Shown piece after piece: positions 46,268 to 55,077 of a stretch of DNA of 64,000 nt. The stretch covers positions 558,001-622,000 of the forward strand of contig JBCAML010000012.1 of assembly GCA_038503075.1 (NCBI GenBank), read 5' to 3'. The first letter of the stretch is position 1. Each line of letters opens with the position of its first letter. Source of the DNA: Gyromitra esculenta (Eukaryota > Ascomycota > Pezizomycetes > Pezizales > Discinaceae). Position numbers and translations under genes: made by a program. Below the pieces are notes generated by a model. That model worked only from the letters and a program-made list of their open reading frames with translations, was not told where the DNA came from and did not search any database.

Positions 46268-46299
46268 TGTTGCTTTGGCGTAGGAGGTGTAGATGGGAC

Positions 46300-46308
46300 A
46301 AGCAACGT
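46300..46308 (-). promoter_or_regulatory. primer-binding site, apparently self-priming
   Basis: Two bases after the 5' LTR (element strand) lies ACGTTGCTT. It is the exact complement of AAGCAACGT within the LTR (46537-46545), located about 50 bp downstream of the TATTTAAA box, where transcription should start. No match to a tRNA 3' end (TGG...) is seen. This is the arrangement of Tf1-type self-primed elements. Confidence 0.75.
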
Positions 46309-46310
46309 AA

Positions 46311-46733
46311 TCTCACGGTTCGATCCCAGTTTAAGCCCTTCTGTATCCCAGAAGGTGAGCAGAGCTACTTAGACAAGGAACGTTGCGATAAGAGTAACAG
46401 AGTGTTTCTACAGGTCCTACGGGGTCTAACTCAAGGTGAGTTAAGTGAGAGAATGTCTTTACAGCGACGGCGACAGCGAGGATTCTGAGGTAGAATCGAG
46501 ATAGTATTAAAATGATACAACAGAAGTAAAGTGAGAACGTTGCTTAGAAGGAGAAAGAGAAAAGGACACAAGCGAAGAAAATCCATCTCTTTAAATACCC
46601 CGCTTTTCAACCAACATGACTCATACCTACAAATAACCGACAACAGCCAAAACACAAAGACATTATAACTTTTAACCGAAACCACAATCCCTTACTAAAT
46701 CCCTGACACAACTAATCCTTTGTATCCGTGAAA
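46311..46733 (-). repeat. 5' LTR of copy 3
   Basis: 423 bp, identical to 40842-41264. On the element strand: TTTCACGG, GGGGTATTTAAA promoter box, TCTAAGCAACGTTCTC start-site motif, CCTTCTGGGATACAGAAGGG hairpin near the end, CCGTGAGA. Confidence 0.96.
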
Positions 46734-47279
46734 TGGGGGCCCGTCAAGACCCTGAGAACATGCCAAGCTATTGTGAACAGGGCGCCTCAGCATTCAGCTA
46801 ATGATCACTTCGGCACTCTCCGGCACTCCTCGGTTGTTCTGTCCAGTTAGACCTTCTAGATCCGCCAGCTGCATGCCATGCCTATGCTGGATGCAGGAAT
46901 TGGTGCTGATCAGTCTACTGTTGCATGTGAGGTGTCCTGCACTTAATAGATTCCCTATTGACGCACTAGTGGCTCTGGGCCGCTAGTATATGAACAGATG
47001 GATTAGGAACGCCACCACAGGAGCTTCCTGTGTTTGGTATCACCGCAGATATATCATTGGCTCGTCAGCTAATGTTATTCTCGCTGGTTCCACTCCATTG
47101 GAACAGCAGGGTAGCAGGTATCCTCTAACATGTGGTAGCTGCACCACTCATGCTGATCCTTACTACCTCTCTGCTTGCCCAGTACTATTATGCTTCACTG
47201 CAGGTAAAGGTATTGTAGATCCGTTACAGATGCAAGGTTTCATCACTCTTCCTCAACATCAAAGGAGGCTTTGATAACA

Positions 47280-48081
47280 TGTAAGACCGGTACTTCTTAC
47301 CACATAGGAAATCTCCAAGAAGCTTTAGATAACAATCTAGACGCTATAACCTGCCTGGTTGCTATCCGCAACACAATACACAGGCGCAAGTCCTAACTGC
47401 TTCTTATGAACTGCTAAAAGATAACCGTAGGGTTCAAAGTAGGGATCGAGCAAAGTTCTGTGAAGAACTTCCAATAGTAAGGTTTTGATAACTAACGCTG
47501 AAGGGCCAAGGCCTTGCTAAGCGAGATAAAAGTAATTCACAAGTAAAAGAGTAAATTGCACGGAAGTGATTTTGCTAGAAACAATACAATATTGATAAGG
47601 CTCGTTCTTCATCGCTAATGATCAGGAAGAAGACCCTTCTCAACGGTAGAGCACTGGACTACTTATAGTAGTCAAGCGTCAAATACAAAGGCTATGTAAT
47701 GACATGAACTAACATAGAGAAATCCCATAGACCCTGAACGCTTTCCTTCGCTCCTACCCCTCTCATTCTCGTATGGCGTGATTGTTGGAATTAACTGGCG
47801 ACGCAACATATAAGCGAATCGGGGAAGTGTCGATCGAAAGAGTCCGCCATTGATGACACAGGAAACCAAACATCCAATCTGTCCATTAGTGCTGTTTCCT
47901 CTACCCTTATTGCACTTCATCGATAGGGTGAATCAAGAGACAAGGCGACAGGTAATAGACTTAATAGTAATCAGCAAAGATTACTACTAACCGACCTGGT
48001 CAGGAATCGAACGCTAGTCCATATGTGTGCATCGTAAGCAAACTCGAGTCATAACCAACTAAGCTACCAATAGGTATAACA
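47280..48081 (-). mobile_element. large solo LTR, TGTTATACC family, variant 2
   Basis: 802 bp, TGTAAGACC...GGTATAACA on +, with exact duplication TAACA (47275-47279 and 48082-48086). It interrupts the LINE RT between GGFDN and RANTLAKQL. On the - strand its 5' end has the better preserved tRNA-like part: GGTAGCTTAGTTGG (A box) and GCGTTCGATTCC (B box), about 45 bp apart. Confidence 0.92.
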
Positions 48082-48086
48082 TAACA

Positions 48087-48813
48087 TTAGAGCTAACACT
48101 CTCGCCAAACAACTGAGGAAAAAAGACACTCCCAAATACCTTGTTCGCAGGGTCCTCTCCTTCCTCTCCAATAAATTCTGTCGTCTACTCTTCAAAGGCA
48201 GCCCTTTCACCTTTGAACCAATAGACTTTGGTGTACCCCAGGGTTCCCCAATCTCTTCATTGCTCTTCATCATCTATGTCGCCCCACTCCACCAAGTCAA
48301 ACTAGCAAACGGTATCTATCACCCTCTCCTATGCTGACGACTTCAGTCTCACCATTGCATCTTCCTCAGAAAGATCCAACATACAACAACTGCAACATGC
48401 CTGGAACTACTTGCAACGTGTTGGATCAGCTCTAGACATCTCATTCTCCATCGCCAAAACAGATTTCATCCACTGGAGAACAGAAAGAGACCAATCATCT
48501 TTCTGCAACCTCCCCATCTCCCTCAACAACAATCTCTTCTTCCCTCTTAAAGTTGTCAAATGGATCGGCCTTTGGTTCGAAGCCAATCTGTCACCATTCC
48601 ACCACTTCAAACAATGCTTTTTGAAAGCCAACAAAACATTTCTTCTACTTCGCTGCCTGTTCCCAGCTGGGACAGGTCTCACCTCATACAACAACAGAAG
48701 ATTGGCCCAGGCCGTCATTCTTCCCACAATGCTCTATGGCTCTGCTGTCTTCACCCCCAGCAACTCCTCTCTTACTCTCCTCCAACGCCTTTGGGACAAA
48801 GTACTTCGCTGGG
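48087..48813 (+). pseudogene. LINE copy 1 ORF2, RT C-terminal part
   Basis: Frames give DFGVPQGSPISSLLFI near 48228, then after a frame change SYADDFSLTI with the catalytic YADD near 48331, and NRRLAQAVILPTMLYGSAVFTP near 48700. It ends at LRWVSW where a chromovirus-family LTR begins. The 3' end of the LINE is missing. Confidence 0.88.
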
Positions 48814-49679
48814 TTTCATGGATGGTTGTTTCGTTGGTTAGTTTGGTATATGGATATATGGTTGCTATGTTTTGTTGTTGTTCTTTGTATTTCTTTGGGT
48901 TTCGGTTGCAATGAGTCATATGTTGGTCAGCGAAAGGTAGAATTATGGGTATATAAGCGAAGGGTGTTCCCCTCTTGTTGTACTTTTCCTTCTTCTTTCT
49001 TTAAGCAACGTCTTCTATTGTTACTCTACTTGTCTCACGGTTGAGTCCCTTAGTTAAGCCCTTCGGTATCCCCGAAGGTGAGCAGTGCTACTTAAGCGGG
49101 GTATCAACTCGTTTCGATGAGCGCAAGGTTTCTACAGGTCCTACAGGGAGTATACTTCAAGGCGAAGTATTGGCGATGGTTCACGGCGACAGCGAGGATT
49201 CTGAGGGAGAATCGAAGTGGTATTAAAACTGATACAATAGAAGTATAACGAGAACGTTGCTTAAAAAGAGAAGAAGAAAAAGACAAAGAACGACCGAAAC
49301 CCATCATTTAAATACTCCGCTTTTCTCATCAAACCAATAACCGACAGCAACCGAGATACAATAACATTATACCACAACCTCCGAATCCATGTCGACCCTC
49401 TAACCGAAACCTAACCCTATACCCGATCCTTAATCCGTGAAAACTTGTATCCTACAATACAAGCCCGGATTCCTATATAATCCTTAGTCGCCTCCGTGAT
49501 ACCTCTCTTTCTATCACGCCACTACATCAACGTAGCTTCGCTGTTGGAGTCATCATAACTCCCTGTTGTCGTAGAGCCTGTGGAATCGTTACTTAAACTC
49601 CTGTCGTTGGTTTTCATTCAAGTAGCACTGCTCACCTTTGGGGATACCAAAGGGCTTGACAAGATCCCACTCCTTGAGA
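48814..49679 (+). mobile_element. LTR, variant chromovirus subfamily, with a nested antisense LTR
   Basis: Own sequence 48814-49032 and 49448-49679, similar to the variant LTR at 6622-7030 (TATATAAGCGAAGG promoter word). The flanking 5-mers CTGGG and CAAAG do not match. Left of it is LINE, right of it a Tc1/mariner transposase fragment, so it marks a recombination joint instead of a simple insertion. Confidence 0.88.
49033..49442 (-). mobile_element. nested solo LTR, antisense
   Basis: 410 bp with exact duplication ACTTG (49028-49032 and 49443-49447). It is inserted in the variant LTR 48814-49679. Confidence 0.93.
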
Positions 49680-49683
49680 CAAA

Positions 49684-49986
49684 GCTGGTATTGTGGAGGA
49701 CTGGTTCTACCAAAACTCAATTCAAGTTGATGTGCATCCTGTATATTCACCTGATATAAACCCAATTGAGCATGTCTGGGTGGAACTCAAAAAGTGGCTC
49801 CAAGAACAATATCCAACCATTGGAGATACACCTGAAGGTAAAGATAAGGTTAGAGAGAGGTTAGCTGAGGTACTACCACTGGTTTGGGAGACTATTCCGG
49901 AGGAGTTCTTTGAGAAATTATGGAGGTCCATGCCTCAAAGGGTGGAAGCGGTGATAAAGGCTAAAGGGTGGTACACAAAGTACTAA
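49684..49986 (+). pseudogene. Tc1/mariner-type transposase, C-terminal fragment
   Basis: About 98 codons: DWFYQNSIQ, then VYSPDINPIEHVWVELKKWL, the segment with the third catalytic acidic residue (E in NPIEHVW), and a C-terminal helix-rich tail ending at TAA 49984-49986. The first two thirds are gone; it begins at the end of the LTR. Not the same family as the remnant at 25150-25800. Confidence 0.85.
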
Positions 49987-50288
49987 TAGTTTCTTATTTT
50001 CGATTTATCTACATATTCACTTTGTTTTTGGTTTAATAATGTATAATCTTTTAATTAGAGGTCGATAGCTAGTCTGGTTGTGGTGTAATTCGATTTTTTT
50101 ATTTCACTCGAGATCGAGTTGAGGGTCGCTGACTAAGTGGATCACCATTACTTTTGAATAGGGACTGTACCTCCCACCCAGATGTAACAATTCCTGTGTT
50201 GACTTAGAACCGTCCATGTATACAAGCAGGGAGCGTGAGAGGGTCTCTATCCAGAGCCTATGGTTGACTTATGTAATATCTTTAGAGA
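49987..50288. other. non-coding stretch
   Basis: AT-rich 3' flank of the transposase fragment, then unassigned sequence. No inverted end of a Tc1 element was recognised. Confidence 0.4.
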
Positions 50289-50293
50289 GGAGG

Positions 50294-50705
50294 TTTCATG
50301 GATTAAGATGGGGAATTAGGTTAGGGTTCAGTTCGATGGTTGCGACGGATTTTGGGTTTTGCGTATAATGTCTTTGTGTTTCGGTTGCTGTCGGGTATTG
50401 GTTGTGGTATGGAAGAGCAGGGTATTTAAGTGGTGGATCATGTTTGTTCTTTGTCCTTTTCTTCTTCTCTCCTTAAGCAACGTTCTTGTTTCACTTCTAC
50501 TGTATTGTTTTAATACTACCTCAATTCTACCTCAGAATCCACACTGTCGCTGTCCTTATTATGCTGCACTTCGCTCGCCTGGAGTTAGACCCCTCATAGA
50601 ACTTGTAGAAACATAGCACCCTTCGAATGTGTTAGAACTTCTCTTAATTAGCACTGCTCACCTTCAGGGATACTGAAGGGCTTAATGAAGGACTAAACCG
50701 TGAGA
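50294..50705 (+). mobile_element. solo LTR, chromovirus family, sense
   Basis: 412 bp, TTTCATGG...CCGTGAGA, flanked by GGAGG (50289-50293) and GAAGG (50706-50710), one mismatch. Has GTATTTAAG near 50422 and TTAAGCAACGTTCTTG near 50472. Confidence 0.9.
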
Positions 50706-51045
50706 GAAGGGATATTTCCAAACATTCGTGCTGTAGGTAGAGGTGAGGATCAATAGGGGTAAGGCTTTCCAGGATTGGTGACAAGGGGAGCAATTCATGG
50801 AGTATGGACGCAATTCTTCTTAGTCCAGTGCCAACAAAGGGAGAGGGCTTGCTTAGTGGAAGCTGTTCGAGCGTGTTTTGATGAGGATGTATGTTTTCTG
50901 AGAGGAGGACGCGTATTCCATATTTTCTGGATTTGCAGTCAAGGAGGAGTTTGAGAGGTGGGAGATGAGCTTCACGTAACACCATTTGTCCTTTGGTATA
51001 ATGAGGTAGGCCAGTGAGAGATTGTGCAAGGGATAGGTATGGTAA

Positions 51046-52767
51046 TTAGAGTATTGTTCCAATGTTATTATGTCTGGTCCACCATGCTTCATTCCCCCAT
51101 AACACACCAGTGAGGAGAGTTGTATTGACAAAGTGATGCAACGCTTGAGGAGAGGCATTAAATCTCCAAGCGAAGGCTTTTAAACCTGCCGCTCCTTGTC
51201 TGAGTCTGCTCCATATCAGTGTGGCATGATGGTAGAAGGACAATCTTTTGTCTATCCATACTCTGAGGGATTTGAGGATAGGGTTGGGTTGGATTATCAA
51301 TCCATGGACTTTTACTGTGCAGGCATTCTTGTCAGGTGGTCTTCCTTTCAGATTGATGATGTGTAACAATTCTGTTTTGGTGGCGGCGTAGCAGATATTA
51401 AGATGCTTTGCTCGTTCAACTCTGGCTTCAACACACTCTTGCAGCCTTCGCGTAGCAAATGATTGATTTAAAGGCACTTGCAAAAGTCCATCGTCGTCAA
51501 TGTAGGCCATGCTCGGTTCACTCAGGGTTGCTCTTGCAGTGCTTAGATTGGAGGCATAAAGTTTATATAGAACTGGTGAGAGAGGGGATGCTTGAGGGAC
51601 TCCAGCTAGGAAGGGAATGATTTTTGACTGTTGGCCATCAAAGTGATACTGAATTCCACGGTTGGATAAGAAGTCATTAATCCATTTGCAAAGATATTGA
51701 GGGAATCCTCATAGGGTCAGTAGTTCAACAAGCCTAGAGTGCACAAGGCAGTTAAATGCACTATCGACATTATTGGTTAGAAGGGAAGGTCTTGAGATGG
51801 TAGGTACTCTTTTGTCAGTCCCTTTTATCCGTCTTCCAGGTACTTGTGTGGCGGTGTTTGCTTGTGCAGGGGTAAGAATTGTCATGAGTGCGTCTATTGC
51901 TGATCGCCTAGGTATGGTGCCCATATGTTTGCTGGAAAAGGCTTTCAATTTCTTAGCATTGTTAACTAGTTGTCTCGTCACAATTTTCTCCAATATTTTA
52001 GTGACACATGACTGGAAGGATATTGGCCTGTATGCCTTTGGGTGGTCCTATGTTTCTTTTGACGGCTTGGGTATAGGGATGATCTTTGCGACTTTCTATT
52101 GAGGTGGGAGAACTGAATGCCAAAGTAGCTGGAAGAAGAGAATGGGAAGAACATCTGGCTTAGCTGCCTGAATTCTTCCTACAATACTATATGGTATGTT
52201 ATCTGGTCCAGGTGCTGTGTCTGTTGCGTTCCGTAGTGCCAGGTTAACTTTTGCAGGAGTGACAGGTAGGTAACCATTTGGGTTGCCACTTGGTATCTTA
52301 GAGATCCATCCTTGAGGAAGTGGAGACAGGGTAGCAGGGGATGGTGGGAAAAAGGATTCCTTGAAGAGTTGGCATTTTTCATCGAAACTTTCTTTTCCGA
52401 GAATAGAGGGTGCAGTACGCAATGGTTTTTTTCTTTGGCCAGATATTACTTGCCAGCCAGTAGATTGAGTGGCGGAGGAGATCTTCTGGTCCCAATAAGT
52501 CCAATAGGTGAGTTGTACCTTGGCTTTCCATTGCTTCTCACATTCCTTCAGTTTGTCAGATGATCGAGAGGTGTGTTCCTTCCAATGATATAGTTGCACC
52601 GCAGCGACTTTTTTCCGGATTTTTGTAAGTTCCCGTGTCCACCATGCAACTGCATGTGTTTTGGGTTTAGACATTGGTGTGCATTCATAGATTGTCAGAC
52701 TTATTCGGTCAAGAATTGTGTTAGCTGATTCAAATGTTGCCTTAAATGTCTGACATTGCATGCTCAA
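51046..52767 (-). pseudogene. LINE copy 2 reverse transcriptase region
   Basis: 52767-52096: region up to ATDTAPGPDNIPYSIVG and ILFFQLLWHSVLPPQ. After a frame change: EKIVTRQLVNNAKKLK, NNVDSAFNCLV, a TGA near 51711 replacing Arg before GFPQYLCKW, then VPQASPLSPVLYKLYA near 51600 and AYIDDDGLLQV with catalytic YIDD near 51500. The remaining C-terminal part runs to about 51046. Several breaks make it non-functional. Confidence 0.87.
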
Positions 52768-52803
52768 AGGGTTTATGCATTGAATGCTTTTGTCAAATTT
52801 AAT

Positions 52804-53455
52804 CTAATTGGTCATGTTGTATAGTGTTCTTGGGACAAAGGTGAGGGAGGCAATGTTGATTGTCATCTGAATGAGGCTGTGATCTGATCTATGTCTGTCA
52901 TTATCTACCACCTGCCAGTGCAATAGAGGGTTGTCAGGTAGCTTCATGAAAGTTAGATCAGGAATTGTGGGTCGAGTCTTATTGCGGGGAAAGTGAATGA
53001 ACACTTCAGAGCTATTTGCTAGGGTCATGTGGAAACCATCTATCGTATGAAGGAGGTTGTCGACCAGTGACATATTATTGAGGTAGTGCATTCTGTCATT
53101 GTATTCTGGTGTTAGGTTGCCATACCAACAGGAGTGGTGTATGTTAAAGTTGCCAGAAATGATGGCAGATTTAAGAGGTTTGTGGGTAAAGAGGAATAGG
53201 TTCGCTTCTTTGCCTGTGGGGACATAGACATTGGTGATTTCCAGTTTTGTTTTATGTATTTCAATAGACATTGAGAGTATGGAGTTGTTGTAGAAGCTGA
53301 TGAGTGTGGGATTCAGTCTGTGATCCTTTGTAATATAGGTCACGCCTTTGGGTAACTTTTGGATTGGTACATGCATGGTGTATCCTGGGATAGTGGGAGG
53401 GAGGCCAGTGGTTGATATCCATAGCTCTTGGAGGAGTAGGCAAAGGGTGTGACAT
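52804..53455 (-). pseudogene. LINE copy 2 endonuclease domain
   Basis: Apurinic-type endonuclease: LLLQELW (first acidic residue), ITNVYVPTG, SAIISGNFNIHH (normally GDFN; the catalytic Asp is replaced by Asn), IPDLTFMKLP and RSDHSLIQM (SDH active-site motif). The NFNIHH substitution suggests an inactive enzyme. Confidence 0.85.
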
Positions 53456-53460
53456 TTCTA

Positions 53461-54000
53461 ATCAAGTGGAGAATGGGATGAAAGTACTGAAAAAGTGGCG
53501 GCCTTTCCTCGAGCGCAGTTCAGTTGTTGCACTAAGGCTATGCCACTAGGAGGTGGTGTACTCATTATTGGTCAGCGGGAGCCTGCCTGCTTGCTTGTTG
53601 TCTTCTGAGGAGTTGAACTTTGGCTCTTGCTGGGCATGAGGGATCGCTTGAGTGGTGGCCCATTTTGCTGCATGGGACACATCTAGTTTTTTTTTTTTTG
53701 TTTAAATCATTTGATTATTGTTTCTAGGTACAAAACCGCTTATGCAACACAAAGGTTATGAAGTCAAAACACCTATCCCCAACAGTGACCATCCACGCCC
53801 CAGGATAACAAAAGAGAGATACAAAGGAGAAATAAATAAACCAAACCTATAGGCATACCTATAGGGAAGTGACCCCACTGATCATAACAATGATCCCGCA
53901 ATATATGACTTTCATAAGTAAGGAGAAGTAAGAATTTAGGTACTAAACTAGTTTTTGATACCCTATTTGTGGGACCGCTGGGCCAGGGCAGGGTAACTAT
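53461..54000. other. non-coding stretch with a T run
   Basis: No gene recognised. A run of about 14 T at 53687-53700 (poly-A on -) could be the tail of a retrotransposed sequence on the - strand, but no matching body was identified. Confidence 0.4.
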
Positions 54001-54139
54001 CCTTGGCGTGTTACCCGTCCTTCGATTTTCAGTTTGCTCCAGCCAACCCTAACGAAGTCAACACCTCGCCTATACATCACCACATCTTATGCCCGCCCAT
54101 CAACTCTCGATCCAAAGCTTTTCTCCTACGCCTAAAGCT

Positions 54140-54500
54140 CTTCTCTAACAGCCCCCGCCCGAGCAGCCTCCGCCCAAGCAGCCCCCACCCTAGCAGCACC
54201 CGCCCGAGCAGCTCTCGACTGCCAGCTTCTCCCCGCCCAAGCAGCCCCCGCCCAAGCAGCTCTCGACTGTCAGCTTCCCCCCGCCCAAGCAGCACCCGCC
54301 CAAGCAGCCCCCACCCTAGCAGCCCTCGCCCAAGCAGCTCTCGACTGCCAGCTTCCCCCCGCCCAAGCAGCCCCCGCCTAAGCAGCCCCCGCCTAAGCAG
54401 CCCCCGCCCTAGCAGCCCTCGCCCGAGCAGCTCTCGACTGCCAGCTTCCCCCCGCCCAAGCAGCTCCCGCCCAAGCAGTCCCCGCCCAAGCACTCTGGTC
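54140..54500. repeat. 15-bp minisatellite (CCCAAGCAGCCCCCG type)
   Basis: About 24 imperfect units of 15 bp, with a higher-order variant carrying GCTCTCGACTGCCAGCTTCC every few units. It is open in both directions because 15 is a multiple of three (Pro-Ser-Ser-Pro-Arg on +). An open frame 54003-54524 runs through it; I regard it as a by-product of the repeat. Confidence 0.88.
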
Positions 54501-55077
54501 AAGCAGCCCACCCCAAAACCTTAACCCTACAGTTCCCACCAAACGACTCTCAGCCTGCCTGCCTACCGCGCTCCGCCTGCCTACCACCCTCCGCCTGCCT
54601 ACCGCCTGCCTACCTCGCTCCACCTGCCTTCTATTCTCTGCCTACCAACTGCTTTTATTATACTTCAAGGTTCGTTTAACGTTCTCCTGTCAGTTTCTTC
54701 ACTCGCAACCTCGTTCCTGTCCCTGTCCCTGTCCCTGTATGGCTTTGGCTTCGGCCTTTGTACTAGTTCCATTCGCGTTCTTTGTGTAGCAAGCTAGTTG
54801 AGAATTCCTATGACTGCGCCAATGGTATACGTACTGTTGGTCAGGGACCTGGCTACTACAACGTCAATTTTTGACGGTGACGCGTGGCAATACGGTCCGC
54901 CTGGGTGTAAGGCTTCCCAGCCCCACTTCTCGCTGCTCAATAAAGAGGGTAAAATTCCTGTGCACGAGGTCAAGGCAAAGAACCCTCTCGCAGGAGGCAA
55001 ACATGCAAAAACTCGCTACTCATCAATACCGCATTCAACCGTCAGCATTAAGCTGACAGGAGACCAATAGATTTAAA

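Larger units (their letters stand above)
40842..46733 (-). mobile_element. Ty3/gypsy chromovirus copy 3, full length, youngest
   Basis: 5892 bp on the - strand with exact duplication TGGGG (40837-40841 and 46734-46738). Both LTRs are 423 bp and identical as far as I can compare them base by base. Gag, protease, RT, RNase H, integrase and chromodomain are all present. Despite the identical LTRs, three short deletions break the frames, near 44975 (gag), 44670-44690 (end of protease) and 43435 (RT). No point-mutation stops are evident, in contrast to copy 2. Confidence 0.97.
40598..47228 (+). mobile_element. solo LTR of the TGTAACGG family, containing chromovirus copy 3
   Basis: Own sequence 40598-40841 and 46739-47228, about 734 bp, with ends TGTAACGG and CCGTTACA. 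Target duplication GACGC (40593-40597) and GATGC (47229-47233), one mismatch, in the LINE RT coding region. Removing it rejoins the LINE frame as ASGR-K-VSSLFLNIKGGFDN. Chromovirus copy 3 sits within it. Confidence 0.9.
37216..48813 (+). mobile_element. LINE copy 1 (APE-RT type), interrupted by nested LTR elements
   Basis: ORF1 (37216-38811) and ORF2 (from 38840) are followed by RT continued at 47234-47279 and 48087-48813. The gap is explained by an LTR of the TGTAACGG family (40598-47228, duplication GACGC/GATGC) that carries chromovirus copy 3, and by a TGTTATACC-family LTR (47280-48081, duplication TAACA). At 48814 a chromovirus-family LTR cuts off the 3' end. Own LINE sequence is about 4.2 kb. 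The APE-type endonuclease and non-LTR RT motifs identify it; the clade (Tad/I-like) is a guess. Confidence 0.92.
50711..53460 (-). mobile_element. LINE copy 2 (APE-RT type), 5'-truncated and decayed
   Basis: On the - strand: endonuclease, RT and C-terminal part of one ORF2, with no ORF1. A TAG stop precedes KCHTLCLLLQELW at the 5' end. It is clearly a different family from LINE copy 1 (many residue differences) but has the same domain order. The 3' end was not located. Confidence 0.87.

Noticed and set aside
54003..54524. 173-codon Pro/Ser/Arg-rich open frame as a gene
   Set aside because: The frame is produced by a 15-bp tandem repeat that is open on both strands; no start context, motif or conserved part outside the repeat.
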